This document shows positions 24,741 to 34,173 of a DNA stretch of 64,000 nucleotides, one piece after another (within the stretch, counting starts at the first letter, position 1; every line of letters starts with the position of its first letter). The notes beneath the pieces are model-generated. The model ran no database searches. It was not told where the DNA came from and saw only the letters and a program-made list of their open reading frames with translations. This DNA comes from Jiella avicenniae (GTDB lineage Bacteria > Pseudomonadota > Alphaproteobacteria > Rhizobiales > Rhizobiaceae). The DNA lies in the NCBI RefSeq assembly GCF_021390325.1, contig NZ_JAJUWU010000004.1:248001-312000 (forward strand). Direction: 5' to 3'. Both the position numbers and the translations under genes were made by a program.

Positions 24741-26365
24741 GTCGTACTGGTCCATTGATATAGCCACGTTTCGCTTACAATGCGCTGCAGCATGGAAAGT
24801 TTCACACGAAGTTCGACCGGTTGGGAGTCTTCGCGTTCGATTTCGAGGGAGAGCCGCCATCCGCCGTCCGGCAGACGCGAAACGCTGCTGTCCAGAAGGC
24901 GGGCGTTCGACGGAATGTCGATCTGCGGATCGATTTTTGCGTCGTCGGGCAGATTGTGGATCGTGCCGCCGGTGAAGTTGATGGCGAAGCGTCGGCTGCT
25001 CGGATTGTCCCCGGCCTCGGCCGCGTTGCCGCCGACCCCGACATAGGTGCCGGAGATGCGGGCCATCAAGGTCGGATCCTGGGTGCCGAGGCCCCATCGC
25101 ATCCGGTAGCTGAATTCGATCGGCTTGCCGGCGACCGCCTTGGCTTCGGGAACCCAGAAGGCGACGATGTTGTCGTTGACCTCCGAATTCGTCGGGATCT
25201 CGACGAGTTCGACCGTGCCGTTCCCCCAGTCCCCGATCGTCTCGATCAGCAGGGACGGGCGCAGGTCGTAACGGGCCTCGGTATCCTGATAGTGCGAGAA
25301 GTCGCGATCGCGCTGCAACAGGCCGAACGCCTTGGGGCTGCTTTCCTGGATATAGGACAGAGCCAGCGTCTGCGGGTTTTTCAGCGGCCGCCAGATCTCC
25401 TCGCCGGACGCACGGACGATGTAGAGCCCGTCGCTGTCGTGCACCTCCGGGCGGAAGTCCTCGTGATCGGAATGGTCGTTCTCGCCGAAGAAGTACATCG
25501 AGGTCAAAGGCGCGATGCCGAGGCGGGTGATGTCGGTGCGCGGATAGAGCCGGCAGGTCGTCTCGATCGTCGTCGTCTGCCCGGGCGTGATGACGAAGAG
25601 ATACGCCCCGGCAAGGCTCGGGCTGTGCAACTCCGCCATGATGCGGATCGCGCCGTCCGAGGGCTGCGGCTGATCGATGTAGAAGGCCGAAAAGCGGGGA
25701 AACTCCTCGGTTTCCGAGGTTGCGGTGTTGATCGCCAGGCCGCGGGCGGAAAGCCCGTAGCGCGACCCGGCGCCGAGCGCCCGAAAGTAGCTCGCGCCGA
25801 GGAAGGTGACGAGTTCGTCGAAATAATCCGGCCGCTGCAGCGGCGCGTGGATGCGAAAGCCGGCGACCCCGTCGACCTTCAGCGACTGGAATGCGCTCGG
25901 ATCGAGCGGCGGGCGATATTCGAAGTCGGACGCTGCGAAGACATGCTGGCGGTAGACCCCGCCATTGCCGATGAAGATCCGCGTCGTGTCCTTGAACACC
26001 CAGCCCGGATAGAAGGCCTGGAGGTGGAATTCCCCCGGCTCGGCGCGCCAGAGCGCCTGCTCGGGCCGGAAACGGATTGCCCGGTGCTGGTCGTAGCTGA
26101 GATTGGCCACCACGTCGGGAAGCGTGGCGTCCGGCGCCGCGTAGGACTCGGATGCCCGTTTCTCCATCGCGGCCGACAACGTGTCGAACGTGAAGGGCTG
26201 GTCCTGCGTCCCCACCGTCGCCTCTCCGGCCTCGGGGGTCGGCTGCGAAGCCTCTTGAGCCGCCGCCTTGCCGGCACTCCAGAGGGCCGCACTGCAGGCG
26301 GCTGCGACGCCCAGCTTGAGGGTCGACCGGCGCGACGCGATACGCGGACTTTTCACGGCAAACAT
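24737..26365 (-). CDS. opgG: Glucan biosynthesis protein OpgG/OpgD (MdoG family), Tat-exported
   Basis: The 542-residue periplasmic protein belongs to the MdoG/MdoD family needed for periplasmic glucan synthesis, probably in branching or release. The N-terminus has a twin-arginine signal (ASRRSTLKLGVAAACSAALW, cleavage near KAAAQ), as in OpgD. The MdoG domain starts near residue 57 with FTFDTLSAAMEKRA. LSYDQHRAIRF, FHLQAFYPGWVF, LTSMYFFGEND and the C-terminal immunoglobulin-like part (EFSYRMRWG) are family features. It is the first gene of the opgG-unknown-opgH-opgC unit. Confidence 0.92.
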   Translation of the reverse strand: MFAVKSPRIASRRSTLKLGVAAACSAALWSAGKAAAQEASQPTPEAGEATVGTQDQPFTFDTLSAAMEKRASESYAAPDATLPDVVANLSYDQHRAIRFRPEQALWRAEPGEFHLQAFYPGWVFKDTTRIFIGNGGVYRQHVFAASDFEYRPPLDPSAFQSLKVDGVAGFRIHAPLQRPDYFDELVTFLGASYFRALGAGSRYGLSARGLAINTATSETEEFPRFSAFYIDQPQPSDGAIRIMAELHSPSLAGAYLFVITPGQTTTIETTCRLYPRTDITRLGIAPLTSMYFFGENDHSDHEDFRPEVHDSDGLYIVRASGEEIWRPLKNPQTLALSYIQESSPKAFGLLQRDRDFSHYQDTEARYDLRPSLLIETIGDWGNGTVELVEIPTNSEVNDNIVAFWVPEAKAVAGKPIEFSYRMRWGLGTQDPTLMARISGTYVGVGGNAAEAGDNPSSRRFAINFTGGTIHNLPDDAKIDPQIDIPSNARLLDSSVSRLPDGGWRLSLEIEREDSQPVELRVKLSMLQRIVSETWLYQWTSTT

Positions 26366-26513
26366 CTGGATTTGGATTTCATTGACGGTCGGAATGCGGG
26401 CTCAGGATATCTGCAAACCCGGCTATTTGATAGCGGTATTGCGATGCAGCATCAACTTTCCTCGCACGCTCTCATCCTGGTCCGCGCGTCCTTGTCGGAC
26501 CATGCGCCCGAGA

Positions 26514-27506
26514 TCATGAACCGTCGATGAATCGATAGCGCGAAATGCTGCGATAGGTCTCGCCCGGCAAAAGCAGCGCGGAGGGAAAACCCGGTCGGTT
26601 CGGCGCGTCGGGCCAGACCTGCGGCTCCAACGCCAGCCCGCCGAAGGCCTCGATGGGGCGGCCGTCGGCGGCGACCTGCCGGCCGTCGAACTTGTGGCCG
26701 TCATAGACCTGCATTCCCGGCTCGCTGGTCGACAGCTCCAGCGTCCAGCCGCTTTGCCCCGCTTCGAGCCGGACCGCCGGGCGCAGGGCCGTGCTGCGCT
26801 GCGATCCGATGCAGAAATTGTGGTCGAAGCCCTCCGGTCGTTCGGACAGGGGACGCGGATGGCGGAAATCGAAGGCCGATCCGCTCACCGGCGCGATTTC
26901 TCCGGTCGGCAGCGTGGTCTCGTCGATCGGCAGGTAGTGGTCCGAGAAGACCGTCAGGCGGTGGCCGAGAACGTCGCCGGCGCCGTCGAGGTTGAAGTAG
27001 AGATGCGAGGTGAGATTGACGATCGTCGGCTGCTCGGCCGTCGCCTCGTAGGCGATTTCCATCTCGTCGCCCGCGAGAATCGTGAAGATCGCCTTCGCCT
27101 CGAGGCGTCCGGGAAAGCCCTGATCGCCCTCCTCGGACGTCAGGGCGAGGACGAGTCGGGAGGCCGTATGGCGAGCGGGCACCCACCGCCGTGTCGAAAA
27201 TCCGGCAGGGCCGCCATGCAGCTGGTTCGGCCCGTCGTTGATCGGCAAGGCATGGGAGCGGCCGTTGAATTCGAAGCGTCCGGCCCCGATCCGATTGGCG
27301 AAGCGGCCGATGCTCGCCCCGACGAAGGATTGGTTTGCTGCTCCGTAGTCTTCCTTCGGCAGCGAGAGGACCATCGAGTGTCCGGCGCCTCGGGGCGTGA
27401 CGCTGGCGATCGACGCGCCGAGCGCGAGGACCTCGACGGCCATGCCGTCCTTCTCGATCGTGAAGACGTCTTTATCGCTCACCTGATCGCTCGTCCGTTC
27501 CGCCAT
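26514..27506 (-). CDS. Aldose 1-epimerase (GalM-like mutarotase)
   Basis: The 330-residue protein interconverts the anomers of aldohexoses. Visible features are VGASIGRFANRIGAGRFEFNG (near residue 65), LHGGPAGFSTRRW, and NLTSHLYFNLDG with one catalytic histidine. GFDHNFCIG and the region ALEPQVWPDAPNRPGFPS carry the catalytic glutamate. It has no signal peptide and is probably cytoplasmic. It lies 148 bases upstream of opgG on the same strand, which may be coincidence or reflect a link to glucose use for glucan synthesis. Confidence 0.9.
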   Translation of the reverse strand: MAERTSDQVSDKDVFTIEKDGMAVEVLALGASIASVTPRGAGHSMVLSLPKEDYGAANQSFVGASIGRFANRIGAGRFEFNGRSHALPINDGPNQLHGGPAGFSTRRWVPARHTASRLVLALTSEEGDQGFPGRLEAKAIFTILAGDEMEIAYEATAEQPTIVNLTSHLYFNLDGAGDVLGHRLTVFSDHYLPIDETTLPTGEIAPVSGSAFDFRHPRPLSERPEGFDHNFCIGSQRSTALRPAVRLEAGQSGWTLELSTSEPGMQVYDGHKFDGRQVAADGRPIEAFGGLALEPQVWPDAPNRPGFPSALLLPGETYRSISRYRFIDGS

Positions 27507-27639
27507 AAACGACGAGGCTAGATAGGTCGCCCGTCGACGAATCGACAGTGACGGAACGGGCGATCCGCATTTTCCGACGAGCGAGGGCGCGTGACGAACG
27601 ACCTCTTGTGAAGCGACCTCTGATGGAAGGTGTCGGGCG

Positions 27640-28110
27640 TCAGCGCAGTCGCCGCAGCCTCTGGGTGAGGATGTCGCCGGCGCGATAGAGCGACTCGTCG
27701 AGGACCGCGATATCCTCCGGGGTCAGCGCCGCCGTCAGGTCGGCCTCCAGCTTCATCCAGATCTCGCGCACCTGACGCTGGGCCTCGAGGCCCGCGGGCG
27801 TGAGATGCACCATGGTTCGCCGGGCGTCCCGGGCATTGGCCGAACGGGACACCAGACCCCGTTCGATCAACCTGTCGAGCATCTTGGAGACCGTCGACGG
27901 CCGGACCGCCAGCAATTCGGCCAGCGTCGAGACGTTGACCGGATTTTCGATCTCGAGTCGGTCGAGCAACTGGTCCTGGCCAGGATGCAGATCGATTTCG
28001 GCGAGCAAGATCGTCAGGAAGGCGCGGGTCGATTTGGCGATCGACAGCAGCGATGGAACGAGAATCGGTGGCGACTTGGTGAGCATGCTGAGACTTTTCG
28101 CGATCGTCAC
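27640..28110 (-). CDS. MarR family transcriptional regulator
   Basis: The 156-residue protein has a MarR winged helix: NVSTLAELLAVRPSTVSKMLDRLIERGLV, followed by the wing SRSANARDARRTMVHLTPAG. Flanking helices would form the dimer interface. The ligand and targets are unknown; it may control itself or the genes on either side (galM-like or the DHFR-like gene). It is transcribed alone and away from the DHFR-like gene, with about 280 bases between starts that hold no evident gene. Confidence 0.88.
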   Translation of the reverse strand: MTIAKSLSMLTKSPPILVPSLLSIAKSTRAFLTILLAEIDLHPGQDQLLDRLEIENPVNVSTLAELLAVRPSTVSKMLDRLIERGLVSRSANARDARRTMVHLTPAGLEAQRQVREIWMKLEADLTAALTPEDIAVLDESLYRAGDILTQRLRRLR

Positions 28111-28389
28111 GGTGAAAAACTTATCCCGGCATATGCAGCCAATGTTGGTCGGCGATCATTTAAATGCTTTACGAATTCCGACTTGGTTTGCCAGCAAACG
28201 CAGCGTATCCGCTCAAGACTGCCGAGCAGATTCCATCACTGCCCATGAACACGCGTCTCCGATGCATGACGACGAGGCCGATCCGGGCCCGCAACGGGAG
28301 AATATGGGCGAAAATCTCGCAGGACTATACCGCGAAAGGCTGGCAGGCTTCCATCTCGAAGGTGAGTCGTCCATCGAAACGGGGATGAA

Positions 28390-28821
28390 ATGGCAGGGAG
28401 CAGGACTTTGGCGGATGTGAGAGTGATCTGCGCGATCGGTCGGAGCGGCCAGCTCGGTCTGGGCGGCGGGATGCCCTGGGAGGGGCGGACCGAGCGCGCC
28501 TTCGTGGAGGATGTCGAGCGGTTCTTCGAGATCACCCGGGGCCACGTGCTGATCGCCGGCCCGAAGACCGTCGCGTCCTTCCCCGACTTTGCCCATGACG
28601 AACGGACGATCGTCGCGATCCATTCGAAGGACGAGCCGGAAGAGGTGCTGTCGCGGTTTCCCGGCCGGGTCGTCTATATCGGCGGCGGTCCGGCGGTGTG
28701 GACGGCCTATTCCCGTTTCGTCCGCCATTGGGACGTCAATACCGTTCCCTATGACGGCGAGGCGGACACCTGGTTCGACCCGGCCTGGCTGCTCGCCGGC
28801 GGCACGGCGCGCCGGGACTGA
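28390..28821 (+). CDS. Dihydrofolate reductase-like protein, short
   Basis: The protein, at most 143 residues long, has the DHFR fold motifs: VICAIGRSGQLGLGGGMPWEG at the start, HVLIAGPKTVASFP, and VVYIGGGPAVWTAY. It ends WDVNTVPYDGEADTWFDPAWL. It is shorter than typical FolA (~160) and lacks the acidic residue's usual PWxLP setting, reading PWEGRTER. It could be a divergent second DHFR or a reductase of a related pterin. The start is the ATG at 28390 or a GTG at 28417, which gives VRVICAIG. It lies end to end with the p-aminobenzoate operon, which is pathway-related by folate. Confidence 0.75.
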   Translation: MAGSRTLADVRVICAIGRSGQLGLGGGMPWEGRTERAFVEDVERFFEITRGHVLIAGPKTVASFPDFAHDERTIVAIHSKDEPEEVLSRFPGRVVYIGGGPAVWTAYSRFVRHWDVNTVPYDGEADTWFDPAWLLAGGTARRD

Positions 28822-29709
28822 TCAGGTCCGAGGCCGCAGCGCATCGAGCGAAGCCCCGCAATCGCGCGGGTCGCGGCCGCACTCCGCGGCGATGGCCCGG
28901 CAGAGCCCCTCGGCGAGAACCTCTGCGGTCTCGCTCTGCGGCAGGGCCGCTCCGTCGAGGCGGGTGACCGGCGCGATCAGCCGCAGGCTGTTGGCGACGA
29001 AGAGCGGACGGCCCTTCGCCATTGCCTGGGTGACCGGCGCTTCCTCCGCCGTCAGTCCGAGAGCCTGAGCGTTCCCGAGGATCCATTTGCGCGTGATGCC
29101 GGCGAGAACGCCCTCTTCGAGGCTCGGCGTCGAAAGCCTCGTTTCGTCCGCCACGAAGACATTCGCGAGGCAAGTCGAGGCGAGGCGCCCGGCGGTGTTG
29201 AGAAACAGGGCGTCGTCCGCTCCCTTCGCTTTCGCCTCGTCGGTGGCGAGGACGGCGTCGAGATAGGCGAGGGATTTCAGCCGCGCGGTCGGCGAGGTCT
29301 CGTTGCGCCGGATCGCCGTGGTGACGAGCGAGACGGGCCGAAACATCATGGCGGGGGCGAGAGGCGCGATGCTGCCGAGGACGGTCGGCCGCGGTTCGGC
29401 CGGACGGGCGAGGCCGCGCGGTGCCGGGCCGCGGGTGACGGTGAGGCGGATCGACCCGTTGCCGCACCTTTCTGCGAGCGCCGCCATCGCCTCGTCGAGC
29501 CGGGCGAGCTGAACCGGAAGCTGCAGGGCGGCGCAGGCATCGGCCAGTCGTTGCAGATGATCCGTCCCCCGAAACACCCGGCCGCCGAGGACGAGGGCGG
29601 TATCGAAGACGCCGTCGGCGAGAAGCAGTCCGCGGTCGTTCGCGGCGATGGCGCCTTGGGCGGGACGGAAGGCGCCGTCGAGCCAGATCTCCTCAGGCGT
29701 CGCAGTCAT
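28822..29709 (-). CDS. pabC: Aminotransferase class IV, probable aminodeoxychorismate lyase (PabC)
   Basis: The 295-residue fold-type IV PLP protein probably cleaves 4-amino-4-deoxychorismate to p-aminobenzoate. Motifs are NDRGLLLADGVFDTALVLGGR near the start, RLKSLAYLDAVLATDEAKAKGADDALFLN with the PLP lysine, and LASTCLANVFV. The family also includes branched-chain and D-amino-acid aminotransferases, but the position right after pabA, with a 17-base overlap, supports PabC. The stop touches the stop of the convergent DHFR-like gene, with no gap between them. Confidence 0.83.
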   Translation of the reverse strand: MTATPEEIWLDGAFRPAQGAIAANDRGLLLADGVFDTALVLGGRVFRGTDHLQRLADACAALQLPVQLARLDEAMAALAERCGNGSIRLTVTRGPAPRGLARPAEPRPTVLGSIAPLAPAMMFRPVSLVTTAIRRNETSPTARLKSLAYLDAVLATDEAKAKGADDALFLNTAGRLASTCLANVFVADETRLSTPSLEEGVLAGITRKWILGNAQALGLTAEEAPVTQAMAKGRPLFVANSLRLIAPVTRLDGAALPQSETAEVLAEGLCRAIAAECGRDPRDCGASLDALRPRT

Positions 29710-30289
29710 GAAACCGCTGCGCCAGGGCGAGGAAGTTGGCGATCATCGTGTCGCCGCCTTCGGTCAGGATCGATTCGGGGTGGAACTGGACGCCATAGGT
29801 CGGGTGGGAGCGGTGCGACAGGGCCATGATCTCGCCCTCGGCGGACCGCGCATCGACGACGAGCTGTTCCAGCATCGCCGGTGTTTCCTCGACGATGAGC
29901 GAGTGATAGCGGCCGACGGTCGATCCCGGCGGGAGCCCGTCGAACAGGCTCGAGCGATCATGCGTGATGGCGGAGCCGCGCCCGTGCATCGGCCGGATCG
30001 CCCGCGTCACCCGGCCGCCGAAGACCTCGCCGATCACCTGGTGGCCGAGGCAGACGCCGAGGATCGGCACCGTCCCCGAGAGCCGCGTGACGAGTTCGCT
30101 CGAGATGCCCGCATCCTTCGGCGCGCAGGGTCCCGGCGACACGACGATGGCGTCGGGCAAATCGGCCGCGATGGCATCGACGCTCGCCGCGTCGTTGCGG
30201 ATCACCGTCGTCTCCGCCCCCTGCCGCACGAAATAGCGCGCGACGTTGAAGACGAAGCTGTCGTAATTGTCGATGACGAGAACCTTCAT
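29693..30289 (-). CDS. pabA: Aminodeoxychorismate/anthranilate synthase glutaminase component (PabA)
   Basis: The 198-residue class I glutamine amidotransferase supplies ammonia to PabB. The catalytic triad is visible: Cys in ILGVCLGHQVIGE, and His and Glu in YGVQFHPESIL. VIDNYDSFVFNVARYF at the start and IVVSPGPCAPKDAG are also typical. The start overlaps the pabB stop (ATGA), and its end overlaps pabC by 17 bases. Glutaminases of this type may serve both anthranilate and p-aminobenzoate synthesis; the operon context favours p-aminobenzoate. Confidence 0.92.
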   Translation of the reverse strand: MKVLVIDNYDSFVFNVARYFVRQGAETTVIRNDAASVDAIAADLPDAIVVSPGPCAPKDAGISSELVTRLSGTVPILGVCLGHQVIGEVFGGRVTRAIRPMHGRGSAITHDRSSLFDGLPPGSTVGRYHSLIVEETPAMLEQLVVDARSAEGEIMALSHRSHPTYGVQFHPESILTEGGDTMIANFLALAQRFHDCDA

Positions 30290-31677
30290 CGCCGCTCGCC
30301 TTCGAAGGCGGCGAAGACCCGCGTCGCCTTGGTAAATGTCTCCTCGTATTCGGCCGCGGGATCGGAGAGGACGGTGATGCCGCCGCCGGCGGCGAGCTTC
30401 GCCTCGCCGTCTTCGAAGCCGACGGTGCGGATGGCGATGTTGAGGTCCATCGATCCGTCGAAGCCGACATAGCCGAGCGAGCCGCAATAGGCGCCGCGGG
30501 CGATCTTCTCGATTTCGGTGATGATCTCCATCGCCCGGATTTTCGGCGCGCCGGTGATCGATCCGCCGGGAAAGGCGGCGGCGATCAGGTCCGTCGCGTC
30601 GCGGCCCGCCGAAAGCCTGCCGGTGACGACCGAGACCAGATGATGGACGGCGGCGTAGCTTTCGAGCCCGCACAGCACGGGCACCTCGACGGAATCGGCC
30701 TCGCAGACCCGGGCGATGTCGTTTCGAAGGAGATCGACGATCATGACGTTCTCGGCCCGGTCCTTCTCCGAGGCGAGGAGTTCGGCCGACAGCCTGTCGT
30801 CTTCCTCCCGGTCTGCGGAGCGCTTCGCCGTGCCCTTGATCGGCCGGGCTTCCACCGTGTCGCCGGACAGAGACAGGAAGCGCTCCGGCGAGGAGGACGC
30901 GATCTTCAGATCGCCGAAGTCGAAGAAGGCGCCGAAGGGGGCGGCATTGGTCCGGCGGAGCCTCAGATAGAGCGCGAAAGGGTCGAACCCGTCCGGAAGC
31001 TGCGATCGGAAGGTCTGGGCGATGTTGGCCTGGAAGATGTCGCCGTCGAGAATGTATTCGCGCACCCGCTCGATGCCGGCGCGATACTGCGGCGCAAAGA
31101 CGTTCGACCGCCAGTCGAAGCCGCGGGGGAAGGGCGCTTCCGCCACGGATCGGTCGAGCGGGGCCGCAAGCCGCTCTTCGAAAAGCTCGAGCCGACGGGC
31201 CGCCCGCGTGGCACGGCCGGCTTCGCTCCGTTCCGGATGGCCGGTGGAGACGAGAAAGGCTCGGCCTTCCATGAGATCGAATGCGAGCACGGTGTCGTAG
31301 AGGCCGAGGCGGATCGTCGGCTTGCCGGGGTCGAGATCGACGGGCTTCGCCAGTCGCTCCAGGTGATGGGCGAAATCATAGGCGATCATCCCCATCGCGC
31401 CGCCCTGGAACGGCGGAAGATGCGGCATCGCCGCCGCCGGATGACGCGCGAGCACGGCCTTCAAAGCCTGAAGCGGCGGCCCCGGAAGGCGCGCACCATC
31501 CAGCATCGCGCCTTCCGCGTCGACGGTGAAGACCGCAAAAGGATCGGCGGCGACATAGGAATGGCGGCCGAGCGTCGCGTGCTGCATGGCGCTGTCGAGA
31601 AAGGCGAGCGATCCCAGCGGCCGCAGCTTCTCGGCGGCGACTTCGGGCGGCTGAAAGGGAATCTCGCGGCTTTGCAT
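30286..31677 (-). CDS. pabB: Aminodeoxychorismate synthase component I (PabB)
   Basis: The 463-residue chorismate-binding enzyme forms 4-amino-4-deoxychorismate from chorismate and ammonia. The N-terminal domain has FQGGAMGMIAYDFAHHLE. The C-terminal domain has GDIFQANIAQTFR, SSPERFLSLSGDTVEARPIKGT (the lysine of PIKGT marks PabB against TrpE) and MIVDLLRNDIARVC. FPGGSITGAPKIRAMEII follows. I chose the ATG at 31677; one 36 bases upstream is also in frame. It heads the pabB-pabA-pabC operon. Confidence 0.93.
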   Translation of the reverse strand: MQSREIPFQPPEVAAEKLRPLGSLAFLDSAMQHATLGRHSYVAADPFAVFTVDAEGAMLDGARLPGPPLQALKAVLARHPAAAMPHLPPFQGGAMGMIAYDFAHHLERLAKPVDLDPGKPTIRLGLYDTVLAFDLMEGRAFLVSTGHPERSEAGRATRAARRLELFEERLAAPLDRSVAEAPFPRGFDWRSNVFAPQYRAGIERVREYILDGDIFQANIAQTFRSQLPDGFDPFALYLRLRRTNAAPFGAFFDFGDLKIASSSPERFLSLSGDTVEARPIKGTAKRSADREEDDRLSAELLASEKDRAENVMIVDLLRNDIARVCEADSVEVPVLCGLESYAAVHHLVSVVTGRLSAGRDATDLIAAAFPGGSITGAPKIRAMEIITEIEKIARGAYCGSLGYVGFDGSMDLNIAIRTVGFEDGEAKLAAGGGITVLSDPAAEYEETFTKATRVFAAFEGERR

Positions 31678-31870
31678 GGCGCCGAATTGGACAGGATTTG
31701 CCGCTCTCGTCAAACCGTCCAGCGCTTTCCGGCAGCCGGAAAGACCTCGCCGCCATCACTCGGACCATGTCCGAAGGCGGGACACATCTGATTGATCGCA
31801 TTTGGCTTTTTCCGCATTTGCAGCAGATTGCCGGATGACGACCCATACCTTTCCGACGACGGAGTTTCCC

Positions 31871-32161
31871 ATGCGCGCTTTCGCTCTTCTTCTCGCCGCC
31901 GCCCTGCCGCTCGCCGGCTGCAACGCTTCGACCCCTTATCCGAACGGTTCGCCTTTCGTCGGGGCCCGCGTCTCGGCCAATCCCTATCGTCCGGGCACGC
32001 CGCAATTCTGCCGTCAATACGCCCGGCAAACGGCCGCGAACAATTACGAAGGCCGGATCGATCGCGGCGAGGACGGGTTCGGCGTCCGCGCTTTGACGCG
32101 CCAGAGCGCGGCGCGCAGCGGCGAACGGGCCTATCGCCGTTGTCTGGGAAGGGGCCGCTGA
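31871..32161 (+). CDS. Small lipoprotein of unknown function
   Basis: The 96-residue protein begins MRAFALLLAAALPLAGCNAS, a lipoprotein signal with an LAGC lipobox (Cys at residue 17). The mature part has FCRQYARQTAANNYEGRI, then RQSAARSGERAYRRCLGRGR at the end. The two cysteines could form a disulfide. This resembles small lipoproteins widespread in Hyphomicrobiales, with no known role. It starts at the ATG at 31871, although the frame is open upstream without signal character. Confidence 0.75.
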   Translation: MRAFALLLAAALPLAGCNASTPYPNGSPFVGARVSANPYRPGTPQFCRQYARQTAANNYEGRIDRGEDGFGVRALTRQSAARSGERAYRRCLGRGR

Positions 32162-32261
32162 GGGCTGACTGCGCTGCGGCCGATCGCTTTCGATCGAGGC
32201 GAGTTGCCCTTGGGGCAGGTCGGCGGTATGGACGAACGGCACCGTTGCTTGCGAGGCTGCC

Positions 32262-34124
32262 ATGCGTTCGCCACTCGCCGTTCTCCTGCTCTTCGTTTGC
32301 GGCCTCCTCGCCGCGCGGCCGGCCGAGGCCCAGTATGCGCAAGGGTGGCAGGCCTCGATCGAGCGCTGGCTCTACGGCCTCGAAAGCCGCACCGCGACGG
32401 CCGCCTGCATCGACAGGCTGAAGAACCGGGCGATCACCTTCATCGGCATCGCCGAGGACGAGCCGCGTATCGGCTCGGGCCGGCGGCGCGACCTGAACAG
32501 CCTGATCGTCGACGCGATCCCCGGCAAGTATACGCCGCGGCTCGGCCGGGCCTATCGCCAGATGGTCGAGGGCATCCTGCCGCAGCGGGCGGGCGCCGTC
32601 GGCAGCGCCGAGGCGCTGCAGAACTTCTTCGGCTCCGACATGTTCCTGACCGTCGAGCCGGAGCGGCGGCTGCCGGAGATTTTGCGGCTCTATCTCGGCC
32701 TGACCATCCTCGATCCCGAGACCGGACAGATCTGCGCCACCGAGACCGGGCCGACGCTGACCCTCGATCTCAACCGCCTCGGCACGGCGGAACTCGCCGA
32801 CACCTTTTCGAGCCGCGAATTCTACGACGTCGACGGGGCGCTGCGCGAGGCCTCGCTGAAGGCGATCGCCCGGCTGCAGCAGCACCAGCTTTTGAAGGAC
32901 CCGACGGTGCCGCTCGCCTACCGCGTCACCGCCGACGTCGACGCACCGCACTGCCGGCTGGCCGATTCCATCGACGACACGTTCAACAGCGCCTATACCG
33001 AATTGTCCGGCGATCGGCAGCGGCGGATCAACGAGACGATCGGCGCGACCTCCTGGCCGCTTCTGCGCCGGCTTCCGCCGGCGAATACCGGCACCGCCGA
33101 CGGACAGCCGCCCGTCGAAGGCGTCTTCCTCGAGATCGACGTCGCACCGGCCCCGGACGACCGGCTCGCGGACGGCGAGGCGGGCACTTCCAACTCCGCC
33201 GTCCTGAAGCTCGACGTTGCGGTGCAGCATTCCAACGGCGCCAATGTCGGGCGCTACGGCTACCGCGTGGTGGTGCCGAAGAGCGAGGTGGCGAACTGCC
33301 TGCCGGAGCGCGCGGAGACGGCGGAGGTCGCCGAGACGGCAGGGCCGAAGGCGGACGAGACCGTGCCGCCGCAGCCCGAGCCCGTCGCCGCCTGCTCGTC
33401 CGCCTTCGATGCGGCGCGGGCGGGTGGCTCCGTCGGAGCGATCCGGGCGTTCGTCGCGGACAACGTCGCGTGTGCCGAGGAGCGCCGGCTGGCCGATCTC
33501 TTGCTCGACCAGATCGCCGCGAGCTGCGCGGCGGAGGCGGACAGCCTCGCCCCGGCCCAGGCGACGGCGCGGCTCGACGTCTGTCTGGCCGAGTTTTCCG
33601 GCAGCGTTCGCCACGAGATCGGCCTCAGGGCAGCGCGCGACCGGGCGGTCCTGAGGGAGCGCAGCGCCGCCGCCGAGGCCGAGCGGCAGAAGCGCGAGGC
33701 CGAGCTGCGCGACCAGCTCGAAGCCGACTACCGCGCCCGGCTCGAAGAGATCGAGACGCGGCTCGAACGCGAACGCCGCGAGCGCGAGGAGGCCGAGCGT
33801 CGCGTCGCCGAAGCGCGGGCAGAGGCCGAGAGCCGGGCCGCGGAAGCCGAGCGCCGAGCGGCCGAGGCCCGGGCGAATGCGGCATCGGCTTCGCCTGGCG
33901 ACGGCCGCCGTCGCTGCGTCGTCGCCGATCCCTCGCCGACGCCGCTCAACGTCAGGGCCTCGCCTGGCAACGGCGGCAAGGTGATCGGTACGCTGAACGA
34001 CGGCCACGTCGTCTTCGTCCTGCGCGAATATCCGGGCGGCCGGCCCTGGGCCTATGTCGCCGACACGGTCGGCGGCGGCAGGCGCGAGCTCGGCTGGGTG
34101 TACCGGCCCTACATCCGCTGCTAG
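32262..34124 (+). CDS. Large secreted protein with coiled coil and C-terminal SH3-like domain
   Basis: The 620-residue protein has a signal peptide (SPLAVLLLFVCGLLAARPAEAQ). The first ~280 residues form a domain I do not recognise (GWQASIERWLYGLESRTATAACID onward). A middle cysteine-containing segment follows (residues ~375-455). A strongly charged coiled coil (about residues 465-545, rich in AEAERQKREAELRDQ and EREEAERRVAEA) comes next. The C-terminus is an SH3b-type domain (PTPLNVRASPGNGGKVIGTL, ending ELGWVYRPYIRC). At least nine cysteines lie in the exported part. It is likely periplasmic and may bind peptidoglycan through the SH3 domain; its role is unknown. It lies 138 bases before a sugar kinase gene. 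Confidence 0.8.
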   Translation: MRSPLAVLLLFVCGLLAARPAEAQYAQGWQASIERWLYGLESRTATAACIDRLKNRAITFIGIAEDEPRIGSGRRRDLNSLIVDAIPGKYTPRLGRAYRQMVEGILPQRAGAVGSAEALQNFFGSDMFLTVEPERRLPEILRLYLGLTILDPETGQICATETGPTLTLDLNRLGTAELADTFSSREFYDVDGALREASLKAIARLQQHQLLKDPTVPLAYRVTADVDAPHCRLADSIDDTFNSAYTELSGDRQRRINETIGATSWPLLRRLPPANTGTADGQPPVEGVFLEIDVAPAPDDRLADGEAGTSNSAVLKLDVAVQHSNGANVGRYGYRVVVPKSEVANCLPERAETAEVAETAGPKADETVPPQPEPVAACSSAFDAARAGGSVGAIRAFVADNVACAEERRLADLLLDQIAASCAAEADSLAPAQATARLDVCLAEFSGSVRHEIGLRAARDRAVLRERSAAAEAERQKREAELRDQLEADYRARLEEIETRLERERREREEAERRVAEARAEAESRAAEAERRAAEARANAASASPGDGRRRCVVADPSPTPLNVRASPGNGGKVIGTLNDGHVVFVLREYPGGRPWAYVADTVGGGRRELGWVYRPYIRC

Positions 34125-34173
34125 GCATCTGAGCCGAGATCGATCGGATTCGCGTTTTTTCGGAGCAGCAGTC

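Noticed and set aside
28164..28388. A 74-residue open frame just before the DHFR-like gene
   Set aside because: It has no ribosome site, no recognisable domain and an unlikely composition; it is probably 5' leader sequence.
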